DNA of 64,000 bases from Micromonospora sp. RP3T. Its GTDB lineage: Bacteria; Actinomycetota; Actinomycetes; Mycobacteriales; Micromonosporaceae. The DNA is taken from contig NZ_PYPS01000009.1 in the NCBI RefSeq assembly GCF_003027925.1, positions 62,001 through 126,000 of the forward strand, given 5' to 3'. Position numbers and translations under genes: made by a program. The notes under the pieces were generated by a model. That model had not been told where the DNA came from, did no database searches, and saw only the letters and a program-made list of their open reading frames with translations. Below, piece by piece: positions 7,658-16,346 of this stretch; position 1 is the stretch's first letter, and every line of letters begins with the position of its first letter.

Positions 7658-7842
7658 ACCAGCCCGCATGGCAGAAATCGTCGCGATCCGACAACGCCGG
7701 TAACTGTGTCGAGGTGGCGGGCAATCTGCCCGGTGTGGTGCTGGTCCGGGACAGCAAGGACCCGTCCGGCCCGGCCCTCACCTTTACGCCGGACGCCTGG
7801 CGGTCCCTGCTGGCCGACCTCCACCGCGCGCCGCTCGACTGA
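7654..7842 (+). CDS. DUF397 small protein
   Basis: A 62-residue DUF397 protein starting at GTG 7654, overlapping the stop of the truncated regulator (GTGA). It shows the family pattern: AWQKSSRSDNAGNCVEVA, VLVRDSKDPSGP, and a terminal LTFTPDAW segment. DUF397 proteins are partners of DUF5753 helix-turn-helix regulators in actinomycetes and act in development or antibiotic control circuits where studied. Because the neighbouring regulator is truncated, this copy is probably orphaned, unless it works with another DUF5753 protein such as the one at 25706. Confidence 0.88.
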   Translation: MNQPAWQKSSRSDNAGNCVEVAGNLPGVVLVRDSKDPSGPALTFTPDAWRSLLADLHRAPLD

Positions 7843-7860
7843 TCCGCCTACCCTCCGGGC

Positions 7861-8118
7861 ATGGCTCTCGTTCCTCCGCAGAAGCTCGCCCAGGACCGCA
7901 TGATCACCGCCGAGGCCATCGTCGGCGGTCAGGTCGACCTGCGCGCCTACCCGCACCGGCACCTCATGATCATCGCCCGGCACAAGTGGGGCAGCAGTGG
8001 CTTCCCGCCGCTGATGGAGGCGGTCGAGCACCTGTCGAACTACGGCTGGGAGCTGGTCAACGTGCTCAGCGTCGGCGACGGTCACCACGTCTACGCCGCG
8101 ATGCGCCGCACCATGTAG
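7861..8118 (+). CDS. Small hypothetical protein, DUF4177-like
   Basis: An 85-residue acidic/basic mixed protein from ATG 7861. The C-terminal part, FPPLMEAVEHLSNYGWELVNV followed after a short turn by HHVYAAMRR, has the shape of DUF4177-type small alpha/beta proteins (helix, GWELV strand, final strand). There is no signal peptide or membrane segment. It lies 18 bp after DUF397 on the same strand. Function unknown. Confidence 0.7.
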   Translation: MALVPPQKLAQDRMITAEAIVGGQVDLRAYPHRHLMIIARHKWGSSGFPPLMEAVEHLSNYGWELVNVLSVGDGHHVYAAMRRTM

Positions 8119-8175
8119 CGCCTCCCTCCGGCGACGCCCCTCCACGGCCGGAACAATGCACCGGTCTTTCCTGTC

Positions 8176-8209
8176 ATGACTCTGGGTCATATTTATGACT
8201 CACGGTCAT
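8176..8209. promoter_or_regulatory. Tandem operator-like palindromes ATGAC-N5-GTCAT
   Basis: Two 15-base palindromes with identical arms, ATGACTCTGGGTCAT (8176-8190) and ATGACTCACGGTCAT (8195-8209), are spaced 19 bp centre to centre. This is the pattern of a TetR-type operator pair. They lie between the 3' ends of two convergent genes, where no promoter is expected. A short start-stop (GTG AAA AAG TAA) follows on the plus strand, so this may be the surviving control region of a lost gene. Confidence 0.55.
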
Positions 8210-8244
8210 AGCGTGAAAAAGTAAACTGCCGCCGAGCGCCGAGC

Positions 8245-8733
8245 CTAGGACGGCAGCGTGCGGCGGGCGGCGGCCAGCACCTCGGGGTCGGCGCAGCCGG
8301 CCGCGTACCCGGCGATCCGGCGGCGGATGTCCCGGCCGAGCAGCCACCCGCCGATCCGCTCGGCCACCGGACGCAGGAACGCCGGCCGGCACCGGAAGTT
8401 GTACCGCCAGGTGGCGACCGTGGTGCCCGGCTCCGGGCCGGGTGCGAAGCGCCAGCCGCCGCCGAAGCGTTCGAAGAACCACGGGCCGCTGACCATTTTC
8501 ATGCCCACGTTGGTCGGCGGTGCCCAGGAGACGTACTCGCTGACCATGGCCAATCCGCGCCGGGAGCGGGTGAACGTGCGCACGCCCCGGCCGGGGCGGG
8601 TCGCGCCGTCGACGAAGTGCTGCTCGCGGACGAACGGGTCCCACCGGTAACGCACCGGGGCGACGGTCTGGGAGACCGCGAACGCCAGCTCCGGCGGGAC
8701 CGGCACGGTGACGACCGCCTCGACGACCGGCAT
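8245..8733 (-). CDS. SRPBCC (START-like) family protein
   Basis: A 162-residue protein from ATG 8733, whose A overlaps the TGA of the upstream permease. The start EAVVTVPVPPELAFAVSQ, then RYRWDPFVREQHFVDGA, KMVSGPWFFERFGGGW and TTVATWRYNFRC, follow the alternating strand/long C-terminal helix plan of polyketide-cyclase/dehydrase-like SRPBCC proteins. Such proteins bind hydrophobic ligands in a helix-grip cavity. No catalytic residues can be assigned. Its coupling to an ABC exporter operon is consistent with a lipid or envelope link, but that is inference. Confidence 0.8.
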   Translation of the reverse strand: MPVVEAVVTVPVPPELAFAVSQTVAPVRYRWDPFVREQHFVDGATRPGRGVRTFTRSRRGLAMVSEYVSWAPPTNVGMKMVSGPWFFERFGGGWRFAPGPEPGTTVATWRYNFRCRPAFLRPVAERIGGWLLGRDIRRRIAGYAAGCADPEVLAAARRTLPS

Positions 8734-10427
8734 CAGCGCCTCGGCGTGACCGAGGCCAGCAGCTCCGGCTGCCGACGGTCCAACGCGTCCCCGGCCAGGT
8801 ACGCGCCGAGCAGCGCCGCGCCCGCCCCGTACGCCAGGCCGGCCGGCAGCGCCAGCCAGAGCCAGACGTCGCCGAGCAGCCCGGCGGCCACCACGAACGG
8901 GATCGCCGCCGCCGCCGAGGACACCATCGACAGCAGCGTGAACAGGCTCTTCGCGATGCCCGCGCCGGTGTTCATGGCGAACGGGTTGCTGGTCTCCGGC
9001 AGCGAGTACGCGCCGAGCACCGAGATGAACCCGTTGATCGCCAGCCCGCAGCCGTACGCGGCGAACAACCCGCCGGCCATCACCCCGAGCCATTCCGGCC
9101 GTCCGAGCACGACGCCCAGCACCACCGCGACGACCAGCAGGATCGGCACCACGTAGAGCGAGAACGCCGCCATCCGGGCGCGCAGCTCCACCCGCCCCGG
9201 CACGCCGGCGACCACGTTCGCCGCGTACGCGCTGCCGTCGAAACCGAACTGGTTGGCCAGCGTCACCGAGGCGAGCACCCCGACGAAGACCATGGAGATG
9301 CTGACCAGCACCGGGGAGGAGTTGGCGCTGGCCTCGCCGAACGCGGCCCCGCCCTCGACCGCGAGCGACGCGCCACCCAGGTTGACCATCACCGGCACGA
9401 ACACGCCCACCACGGCGATCGTGATCAGGTTGGCCCGCCGCCGGGCGTCCCGCCACCAGTAGCGGCACTCGCGGGCCACCAGTGCGCCGAACCGGTCCCG
9501 CCGGGCCCAGCCGACCGCGCGCGGGAAGAGCTGCGCGACCGCGCCGCCGACCACGCCGCGCGGGGTCCGCGCAGGCCCGGCGCTCGCCGCGCCGACCATC
9601 GCCGACTCCAACGACCGCGACCACCAGAGCAGGAGTACGCCGACCGTCGCGGCGGCGATCAGCAGCTTCGCCACGGCCGCCCCGGCCCGGCCCTCGGCCA
9701 CGTCGATGCCGGCCGTCCAGGGCGCGCCGAACGGCGTCCAGCCGACCACCCGGGCCACCCCGGTCAGCCGGTCCCAGTCGGCGCTGCGCACGGCGGCCAG
9801 CACCAGCAACTGCAACGGCCCGAGCAGCGCGGCCAGCACCGCGAGCAGCACGGCGGCCAGGTCACGGACCCGGCGGGACCGCAGCATGGTGGCGAACGCG
9901 CTGGTCACCGCGCGGGCCCCGGCGACGCAGACCAGCAGCCCGGCGACCACGCCGACGGCCTCCACCAGCGCGGCCGACCAGCCGCCCAGCGCGCCGGCGG
10001 TGATCACCAGCCCGGCCACCGTGATCAGGGTGGCCAGCGCCGGCACGCTGACCAGCGCGGCGGCGAGCAGGCCGGTGACCAGGGTCCGGCGGGAGAGCGG
10101 CAGCAGCGCGAACCGGGCCGGGTCCAGCGTCTCGTCCACGCCGAAGAAGACCAGCGGCAGCAGCAGCCAGCCGAGCGTCAGCACGCCGCCGCCGAACGCG
10201 GCGGCCAGCAACGCGTACCGGGGTTCGTCGGCCAGGCCGGGCGCGGCCAGCAGGAAGAACCCGGTCGCGGCGAACCAGAGCGCGAACAGCACACCCAGCA
10301 CGAACAGGGCGATCCGCCACGCCTGGCCCCGGAAGTTGTTGCCGAGCACCCGCAGCTTCAGCCGGACGAAGTGCCGGGGCGAGACGGCCCGCGCCGGGGG
10401 CTCGACGGCGGTCACCGGGACAGCCAC
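8733..10427 (-). CDS. ABC-2 type transporter permease
   Basis: A 564-residue integral membrane protein with about 12 hydrophobic segments, starting near residue 35. There is a long cytoplasmic stretch in the middle, containing RDRFGALVARECRYWWRDARR. The layout is that of large ABC-2 exporter permeases. GTG 10427 is preceded by AGGAG at good spacing and overlaps the ATPase gene by 16 bp; GTG 10415 (overlapping the ATPase stop) is an alternative. It would form the membrane channel for the adjoining ATPase. The substrate is unknown; antibiotics, lipids or peptides are typical for the class. Confidence 0.85.
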   Translation of the reverse strand: MAVPVTAVEPPARAVSPRHFVRLKLRVLGNNFRGQAWRIALFVLGVLFALWFAATGFFLLAAPGLADEPRYALLAAAFGGGVLTLGWLLLPLVFFGVDETLDPARFALLPLSRRTLVTGLLAAALVSVPALATLITVAGLVITAGALGGWSAALVEAVGVVAGLLVCVAGARAVTSAFATMLRSRRVRDLAAVLLAVLAALLGPLQLLVLAAVRSADWDRLTGVARVVGWTPFGAPWTAGIDVAEGRAGAAVAKLLIAAATVGVLLLWWSRSLESAMVGAASAGPARTPRGVVGGAVAQLFPRAVGWARRDRFGALVARECRYWWRDARRRANLITIAVVGVFVPVMVNLGGASLAVEGGAAFGEASANSSPVLVSISMVFVGVLASVTLANQFGFDGSAYAANVVAGVPGRVELRARMAAFSLYVVPILLVVAVVLGVVLGRPEWLGVMAGGLFAAYGCGLAINGFISVLGAYSLPETSNPFAMNTGAGIAKSLFTLLSMVSSAAAAIPFVVAAGLLGDVWLWLALPAGLAYGAGAALLGAYLAGDALDRRQPELLASVTPRR

Positions 10428-11176
10428 GACAGCTCCTCGCCGGTCGCGGTCCGGCCGCCGACGACCTCGACGAAGACGTCCTCCAGCGACCGGTCGCCGC
10501 GCACCTCGGTCAGCGTGCCGACCCGCTTGATCGTGCCGTCGGCCAGGATCGCCACGTGCGAGCAGAGCCGCTCCACCACCTCCATCACGTGGCTGGAGAA
10601 GACCACCGTGCCGCCACCTGTCACGTACCGGTGCAGGATGTCCCGGATCAGCGCCGCCGAGACCGGGTCGACCGCCTCGAACGGCTCGTCGAGCACCAGC
10701 AGGCGCGGGCCGTGCAGCAGCGCGCAGGCCAGGCCGATCTTCTTCTTCATGCCGGCCGAGTAGTCGACCACCAGCGTGCGGCCGGCGTCGCCGAGCGCCA
10801 GCACGTCGAGCAGCTCCGCCGCCCGCTGGTCGACCACCGCCGGGTCCATGCCGCGCAGCAGGCCGTGGTACGCCAGCAGCTCCGCCCCGCTGAGCCGGTC
10901 GAAGAGGCGTACGCCGTCGGGCATCACGCCGAGCAGGCTCTTCGCGCGGACCGGGTCGGCCCAGACGTCGTACCCGAGGACGCGGGCCTCACCGGCGTCG
11001 GGCCGCAGCAGGCCGACGGCCATGGAGAGGGTGGTGGTCTTGCCGGCCCCGTTCGGGCCGAGCAGGCCGTAGAACGAGCCGGTCGGCACGGCCAGGTCGA
11101 CTCCGGCCACCGCGACCTTCGTGTCGAAGCGCTTGGCCAGGCCACGGAGGTGCAGGGCCGGGTGCTGATCGGTCAT
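10412..11176 (-). CDS. ABC transporter ATP-binding protein
   Basis: A 254-residue ABC ATPase with Walker A GPNGAGKTT, signature region DYSAGMKKKIGLA (YSAGM in place of LSGGQ, seen in the ABC-2 exporter branch), Walker B LLVLDEPFEAVDP and H-loop VVFSSHVMEVVERL. It powers the permease encoded next. It is the first gene of a three-gene operon (ATPase, permease, SRPBCC protein) with overlapping junctions. Confidence 0.93.
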   Translation of the reverse strand: MTDQHPALHLRGLAKRFDTKVAVAGVDLAVPTGSFYGLLGPNGAGKTTTLSMAVGLLRPDAGEARVLGYDVWADPVRAKSLLGVMPDGVRLFDRLSGAELLAYHGLLRGMDPAVVDQRAAELLDVLALGDAGRTLVVDYSAGMKKKIGLACALLHGPRLLVLDEPFEAVDPVSAALIRDILHRYVTGGGTVVFSSHVMEVVERLCSHVAILADGTIKRVGTLTEVRGDRSLEDVFVEVVGGRTATGEELSWLSR

Positions 11177-11255
11177 GGTCCGACGGTAGCCCGGCCCGGC
11201 CAGCGCCCGCTCGGGCCGTAGGACGATCTTTCCGTCATACCTGAGAGGTACGCGG

Positions 11256-12896
11256 CTACAGGCGCAGCGACTCCGGCGTGTGCAGGCGGAGCATGGTGGT
11301 GCCCACGTCGCGGGGCAGGCGTCGCCGGCTGGCCATGGAGACCACCACCATCACCGTGAACGCCAGCGGCACCGTCCACGCCGCCGGCTGGGTGGTGAGC
11401 GTCGCCGGCCAGCCGGTAAGCGGCGGGCCCAGCACGGTGAGCAGCACCGCGCCGATCGCCGCTCCGCCGCCCACCAGCACCCCGGCGGCGGCGCCCAGGT
11501 CGGTCAGGCCGCGCCACCAGATGCCGAGCACCAGCAGCGGGCAGAAGCTCGACGCGGCGACCGCGAACGCCAGCCCCACCACCTGCGAGACGTCCAGCCC
11601 GGAGACGTTCAACGCGAGCACCGCCGGCACCGCGCCGGCGATCACCGTGGCGAGCCGGAAACCGCGTACCGAGCCGCGGCCCAGCACGTCCGTGGAGATC
11701 ACCCCGGCGACGCTGGTGAGCAGCCCGGACGAGGTGGAGAGGAACGCCGCGAACGCGCCGGCGGCGACCAGCGCGGCGAGCAGCCGGCCGGTGACGCCGT
11801 CGCCGAGGGCCGCGCCGGGCAGCAACACCACCACCGCGTCGGTCTGACCGCTGACCAGCAGTTGCGGCGTGTAGATCCGGCCCAGCACGCCGTAGATCGT
11901 GGGCAGCAGGTAGAAGACGCCGACCAGGGCCAGCACCACGAGCGTGGTGCGCCGGGCGGCGGCGCCGTCCGGGTTGGTGTAGAAGCGCACCAGCACGTGC
12001 GGCAGCCCCATGGTGCCCAGGAACGTGGCCAGGATCAGCGAGTACGTCGCGAACAGGCTGCGGTCGTCGTCGCCGGCGGTGTCCGGCAGCAGCCAGTCGG
12101 TGGCGGCGATCGCCGCGCCGGACACCTCCGGCACCGGGTCACCGGCGGCGAAGTCGAGGCGATCGCCGGGGCGTACCTCCCGCACGTCGCCGTCGGGCAG
12201 GGTGAGCGTCGCGCGGTGCTCGACCACCACGGTGGTCGCGGTCCGGAACGCCGGCCCGTCGGGTGGCGTCACCGCCGGGCGGGCGTCGGCCTGCCACTGC
12301 AACGCCAGGAAGATCGCCGGTACGGCGAGCGCGGTCAACTTGAGCCAGTATTGGAAAGCCTGCACGAAGGTGATCGCCCGCATGCCGCCCAGCGCCACGT
12401 TCGCGGTCACCACCACGGCCACCAGCAGCGCCCCGAGCGGGTACGGCGAACCGGTCAGCGTGGCAAGCGTCAGCCCGGCGCCCTGCAATTGCGGCACCAG
12501 GTAGAGCCAACCGATGAAGATCACGAAGACGGTGGCGATCGTGCGGAGCCGACGCGACCCGAGCCGCACCTCGCAGAAGTCCGGCAGCGTGAACGCGCCG
12601 GAGCGGCGCAGCGGGGCGGCCACGAACAGCAGCAACGCCAGGTAGCCGGCGGCGAACCCGACCGGGTACCAGAGCACGTCCACGCCGTACTTGAGGATCA
12701 GCCCGGCCACGCCCAGGAAGCTGGCCGCCGACAGGTACTCCCCGCCGATCGCGGCGGCGTTCCAGGTCGGGCTGACCGCCCGGGACGCGACCAGGAAGTC
12801 GGACGTGGTGCGGGCCAGCCGCAGGCCGTAGAAGCCGATGCCGACGGTGACCAGGGTGACCGCCACGATCGCGGGGACCACGTACCCGTTGGCCAT
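11256..12896 (-). CDS. Sodium:solute symporter, ActP-like
   Basis: A 546-residue SSS-family permease with roughly 13 membrane segments. AAIGGEYLSAASFLGVAGLI near the N-terminus and GTMGLPHVLVRFYTNPDG match the acetate/short-chain monocarboxylate permease branch, like the actP gene at 3229. An inserted hydrophilic loop (about residues 205-265, including VEHRATLTLPDGDVREVRPG) distinguishes this copy from that one and places a small extracytoplasmic domain between helices. ATG 12896 directly abuts the stop of a small two-helix membrane gene. The substrate is inferred to be a monocarboxylate; the insert could change specificity. Confidence 0.88.
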   Translation of the reverse strand: MANGYVVPAIVAVTLVTVGIGFYGLRLARTTSDFLVASRAVSPTWNAAAIGGEYLSAASFLGVAGLILKYGVDVLWYPVGFAAGYLALLLFVAAPLRRSGAFTLPDFCEVRLGSRRLRTIATVFVIFIGWLYLVPQLQGAGLTLATLTGSPYPLGALLVAVVVTANVALGGMRAITFVQAFQYWLKLTALAVPAIFLALQWQADARPAVTPPDGPAFRTATTVVVEHRATLTLPDGDVREVRPGDRLDFAAGDPVPEVSGAAIAATDWLLPDTAGDDDRSLFATYSLILATFLGTMGLPHVLVRFYTNPDGAAARRTTLVVLALVGVFYLLPTIYGVLGRIYTPQLLVSGQTDAVVVLLPGAALGDGVTGRLLAALVAAGAFAAFLSTSSGLLTSVAGVISTDVLGRGSVRGFRLATVIAGAVPAVLALNVSGLDVSQVVGLAFAVAASSFCPLLVLGIWWRGLTDLGAAAGVLVGGGAAIGAVLLTVLGPPLTGWPATLTTQPAAWTVPLAFTVMVVVSMASRRRLPRDVGTTMLRLHTPESLRL

Positions 12897-13334
12897 TCAG
12901 CGCTCCGGCCGCTGGACCAGGTCGACGAAGTCCTGCTCGTTGCGTTCCGCCAGCCGCACGTACGCCCAGCCGACCACGATCAGGAACGGGAACGCGGCCA
13001 CCCCGAGCAGCACCCACGGCAGGTTCACGCCGAGCACGGTGACCCGCCCGACCGACGGCGCGATGGCGAACAGCCACGGCAGGCCGCCCAGCCCGATCAC
13101 CACCAGCAGGCTGAGCCGCAGCGCCAGTGAGAGCTGGGCGCGCATCAGGCCCTGCACCAGCGTCTCGCCGACCCGGGTCTGCTGGGTCAGCTCGGAGCGG
13201 GTGCGGTCGGCGCGGCTGCCGGTCCGGGAGACCTCGGCCAGCACGACCCGGGTCCGCTGCGGCACGCGCGGGCCGGGGACCGGGGCCGCCGCGACGGGCT
13301 GCCCCGCCGGCTGCTGGTCGTCGGCTGCGGTCAT
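12897..13334 (-). CDS. Small two-helix membrane protein, partner of the symporter
   Basis: A 145-residue protein from ATG 13334. It has a hydrophilic N-terminal half (QQPAGQPVAAAPVPGP, then a basic stretch around RTGSRADRTRSELTQQTR), then two membrane helices (about 75-95 and 105-130) and a charged tail. Its position immediately before an SSS permease and its two-helix plan parallel DUF485/YjcH at 4880, although sequence similarity is weak. It is probably a permease accessory subunit. The region upstream carries the DnaA-box-like cluster. Confidence 0.75.
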   Translation of the reverse strand: MTAADDQQPAGQPVAAAPVPGPRVPQRTRVVLAEVSRTGSRADRTRSELTQQTRVGETLVQGLMRAQLSLALRLSLLVVIGLGGLPWLFAIAPSVGRVTVLGVNLPWVLLGVAAFPFLIVVGWAYVRLAERNEQDFVDLVQRPER

Positions 13335-13387
13335 CCCCGGCAGTCTCGCCCGCTCAGCGTGAATGTCAAGCGCAGCGTGGACGGCGC

Positions 13388-13427
13388 TGTGCACAACCTG
13401 TGGATAACGCCGCACACCTGTGGACAA
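13388..13427 (-). promoter_or_regulatory. Cluster of three DnaA-box-like sequences
   Basis: Read on the minus strand, 13399-13407 is TTATCCACA (exact E. coli consensus), 13419-13427 is TTGTCCACA (exact actinobacterial consensus) and 13388-13396 is TTGTGCACA (one mismatch). All three have the same orientation within 40 bp, and the two perfect boxes are 20 bp apart. They lie between divergent genes starting at 13334 and 13505. No dnaA, dnaN, gyrB or parAB is nearby, so this is not oriC. It may be a DnaA-titration or DnaA-regulated promoter site. Confidence 0.6.
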
Positions 13428-13504
13428 CCCGGTGGATGAGCGCGGTGTCGTTGTGGACGGCCGACCCGGATGTCAGGGTGAGCGGGTAGAGAGGAGGTGT
13501 GACA

Positions 13505-14056
13505 GTGACCAGCCCGGCACGGCCCGGCAGCGGCGACGCCTGGACGGTGGACGACCTCCAGGACCTCCCCGAGGACGGCCAGGACTACGAGATCTTCGAC
13601 GGGAGCCTGCTCGTGTCCCCACACGCGGACGTCCGCCATGGAGCGATCGCCAACCGCCTCCGCCGGCTCCTCGACCGGCAGGCGCCGACCGGCCTGCTCG
13701 TCGGGCAGGACGTCGGGGTCAGCGCGAAACGGTCCTCCTACTTCGTGCCCGACGTGTTCGTCGCCCGCGAGGAGGCGCTGGAGCGGGGCGGCCCCGCACT
13801 GGCCCCGGCCGACGTGCTGCTCGTGGTCGAGGTCGTCTCGCCGGGCAACGCGGGCCGAGACCTGGTGCTCAAGCGTCACGAATACGGCGCGGCCGGCATC
13901 CCCCACTACTGGCTCGTGGAGCCGCGGAAGCAGACGCTGACCGTGCTGGAACACGTCGGCAACGGCTATCGCGAGGCGGCCGTCCTCACCGCCGCCGACG
14001 TCCACCGGGCCGACCACCCTTTCCCGCTCGTCCTGCCGGTCGCCGAGCTGTTCTGA
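13505..14056 (+). CDS. Uma2-family (DUF820) PD-(D/E)xK nuclease-fold protein
   Basis: A 183-residue protein. GTG 13505 is preferred over GTG 13499 because GAGGAGG ends 7 bases before the former and only 1 base before the latter. The DUF820 fold is clear: an ELPEDG-like beginning (DLPEDGQDYEIFDGSLLV), SSYFVPDVFVA carrying the PD motif, VLLVVEVVSPGN carrying the ExV element, and DLVLKRHEYGAAGIPHYWLV with the Lys and following helix. Family members are widespread, often multicopy, and of unproven role; restriction-like nuclease activity is inferred from the fold. It stands alone and ends in a strong hairpin. Confidence 0.9.
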   Translation: MTSPARPGSGDAWTVDDLQDLPEDGQDYEIFDGSLLVSPHADVRHGAIANRLRRLLDRQAPTGLLVGQDVGVSAKRSSYFVPDVFVAREEALERGGPALAPADVLLVVEVVSPGNAGRDLVLKRHEYGAAGIPHYWLVEPRKQTLTVLEHVGNGYREAAVLTAADVHRADHPFPLVLPVAELF

Positions 14057-14075
14057 CCGCCCGCCCGTCCACGAC

Positions 14076-14110
14076 GGGAGGGGCCGGCCCCGTCGGGACC
14101 GGCCCCTCCC
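14076..14110. terminator. Bidirectional hairpin terminator
   Basis: GGGAGGGGCCGG (14076-14087) pairs perfectly with 14099-14110 across an 11-base loop, filling the gap between two convergent genes. Confidence 0.75.
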
Positions 14111-14117
14111 TGTCGGA

Positions 14118-16199
14118 TCAGCTCGTCGGGACCACCAGGTCGGCGGTGAGCGTGCCGGTGGCCGGCACCACGAACAAGCCGAGCTTGCGGGCGCCGTCCG
14201 GCCCGGTCACCAGGTAGCGGCCGGAAAAGTCCTGGCCGGCGAACGACACGTCGTAGGTGACGTAGACGCGCTGCCGGCCGGTGACCTGGAGCGTGTAGCG
14301 GCCGTCCGACATCCAACCGGAGCCGGCGACATCACCGGTGTCGGCGCTGCGGGCGACCACCCAGCCGTTGGTGAACGACGCGCCGTCCTGGTTGGTGAAC
14401 GTGCCGGTCACCGTGCTGCCCGCCCGCATGGCGGTGTCGAGGGTCGCGGTGCCCCCCGCGGTCACCGGCACCGGCGTGGCGGTATAGCGGCTGACCGCGT
14501 CACCGGACCAGTGGACGGCGTACGGGTGGCCGCTGAACACCACCGGCCAGGCGTACGGGCCGAGCCGGTCGAGCGTGTAGCGGCCCTGCTCGTCGGTGCT
14601 GGCGTCGTTGACGCCGACGCCGGGGTGACCGGTCAGCACCGAGACGTCGACCGAGTTCGCCGGCTTGCCGGTGGCCGCGTCGGTGACCGTGCCGGTGATC
14701 CGGCCGGCCGGGTCGAGCCGGACCTGCGGCCCGGCGGTCACCGTGCCGACCGTCGCGGTGACGGTGGCGGCCTGCCGCTCGTCACCGGTGCCGCCGTCGG
14801 CGCCGACCCACTGCCGACCGTAGGGGGCGTCGCCCGGGTCGGCGAAGAGCCGGTAGGTGCCACCGGCCAGCGGACCCACCCGGATCCGGCCGGCCTGGTC
14901 GCTGCAGTTGCCGTGCCCGTCCACCAACTTGGCCTGCTTGGGCAGGAACGCGTCGAGGCAGACGTCAGCCACCGGCCGCCCGGTGGCCCGGTCGACGATG
15001 GTGCTGGTGATGAGCGCGCCCGGGCGCAGCTTCGGGGCGACGTCGGTGGTCTGGCCGGCCAGCACCCGCACGGTGAGGCGGCGGTCGAAGTGCAGGCGGT
15101 CCGCCGTGTAGACGTAGATCTCGTGCCGGCCCTGCGGCAGGCCGGTGACGGTGACGGCACCGGTGCCCCGACTGCACGTCTCCGTCGACTCGACGCAGAA
15201 GTCGGCCACCGGGGCGCCGGTGACCGAGTCGACGGCGCGGACCCGCACGGAGCCGGTGCCGAGCAGCGCGTCGGCGATCCGGGTCCGCTGCCCGCCGCGC
15301 ACGACCACGAGGTTCGCGTCGGTGTAGTCGAGCTTGCCCCGGTAGTACTGCGTCCGGTCGTCGGTCTCGAAACGCACCTTGTACGAGCCGGCCAGCAGCG
15401 CCGGGACGGTGAAGGTGCCGTCGGCGGCGGTCTCGGCGTCGACCCCGCCGTACATGTTGGCGGTGTTGACCGCGACCCGGGCGGAGGCGAGCGGCGCGCC
15501 GGTCGCGGTGGTGAACGTGCCGGTGAGGCTGCCGGTGGGCAGCACCGTCTCGTTGACCACGGTCTCCTGGTCGGCGGTCACCCGGTAGCGGCCGGCGTCG
15601 ACCTCGTCGAGCTTCCCGGGGACGTACTGGGTCTGGTAGGAGCCCTCGATCGGCCGGAAGGAGAGGGTGTAGTCGCCGGGCGTCGCGGCGATCCGGAAGC
15701 GCCCGTCCTCGTCGGTGGACCCGTAGGCGTTCCCGGAGCTGTCGGGCCGGTCGGCGTAGATGCTCAGCCAGGCGACGGGTGCGCCACCGGCGTCGGTGAT
15801 CCGCCCGGTGAGCAGGCCGGTGGCCCGGAGCTGGTCGTCGGCGGTGGCGGTCTCGCCGCTGCCCACCGTCACCGGGTCGGCGTCCCAGATCACGGCCTGC
15901 TGCCGGTAGTACTGCGCCGGCTGGTCGACCGGCTGGAAGCCGACGAGGTAGCGCCCCGCGTCCAGCCCGCCGACCGACCAGCGGCCGTCGCTGTCGGTGG
16001 TGGTCCAGCCGGCCGTGGCGTAGCTGTCGGCGTCGAACACCTCGACCTGGGCGTCGGCCGCGCCGGCGCCGGAGCTGGTGGTCAGCCGTCCGCTGACCGT
16101 GCTGGTCTCCGCGGCCTGCGCCGGGGCTGACCCGGGCAGGATGAGGAAACCGGCGACGACGGCCGCGGTGGCGGCACGACGTGCGAAGGAAAAACGCAT
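14118..16199 (-). CDS. Secreted multi-domain Cna-B/carboxypeptidase-regulatory-like repeat protein
   Basis: A 693-residue exported protein from ATG 16199 with a clear signal peptide (basic RFSFARRAA, hydrophobic core to about residue 24, cut near AQAAE). The rest is about seven or eight beta-sandwich repeats of the Cna-B / carboxypeptidase regulatory type, each running VSGRLTT..GAGAADAQVEV..D...TTDSDGRWSVGGLDAG-like. Recurrent pieces are GRITDAGGAPVA, GTFTTATGAPLASARV and GRITGTVTDAATGKP. There is no sortase motif or catalytic domain, so it may be a cell-surface or matrix protein stiffened by repeats. It precedes a convergent terminator. The biological role is unknown. Confidence 0.85.
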   Translation of the reverse strand: MRFSFARRAATAAVVAGFLILPGSAPAQAAETSTVSGRLTTSSGAGAADAQVEVFDADSYATAGWTTTDSDGRWSVGGLDAGRYLVGFQPVDQPAQYYRQQAVIWDADPVTVGSGETATADDQLRATGLLTGRITDAGGAPVAWLSIYADRPDSSGNAYGSTDEDGRFRIAATPGDYTLSFRPIEGSYQTQYVPGKLDEVDAGRYRVTADQETVVNETVLPTGSLTGTFTTATGAPLASARVAVNTANMYGGVDAETAADGTFTVPALLAGSYKVRFETDDRTQYYRGKLDYTDANLVVVRGGQRTRIADALLGTGSVRVRAVDSVTGAPVADFCVESTETCSRGTGAVTVTGLPQGRHEIYVYTADRLHFDRRLTVRVLAGQTTDVAPKLRPGALITSTIVDRATGRPVADVCLDAFLPKQAKLVDGHGNCSDQAGRIRVGPLAGGTYRLFADPGDAPYGRQWVGADGGTGDERQAATVTATVGTVTAGPQVRLDPAGRITGTVTDAATGKPANSVDVSVLTGHPGVGVNDASTDEQGRYTLDRLGPYAWPVVFSGHPYAVHWSGDAVSRYTATPVPVTAGGTATLDTAMRAGSTVTGTFTNQDGASFTNGWVVARSADTGDVAGSGWMSDGRYTLQVTGRQRVYVTYDVSFAGQDFSGRYLVTGPDGARKLGLFVVPATGTLTADLVVPTS

Positions 16200-16346
16200 C
16201 TGCGTCCCAACGTGAGGATGGTGGGGCGACCCCGCGCAGGCTTCGCCCACACCGCCCCCCGCGCCCCGTCCGGGATCGGCCCGGCCAGGATAGGTACGCG
16301 GTGCGACACCCGTCGATCAGCCGTACCGGCGGAATCGACTGTGGAG

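Noticed and set aside
13335..13504. Replication origin, because of the DnaA-box-like cluster
   Set aside because: No dnaA, dnaN, recF, gyrB, parA/B or long box array is present; only three boxes in a short promoter region.
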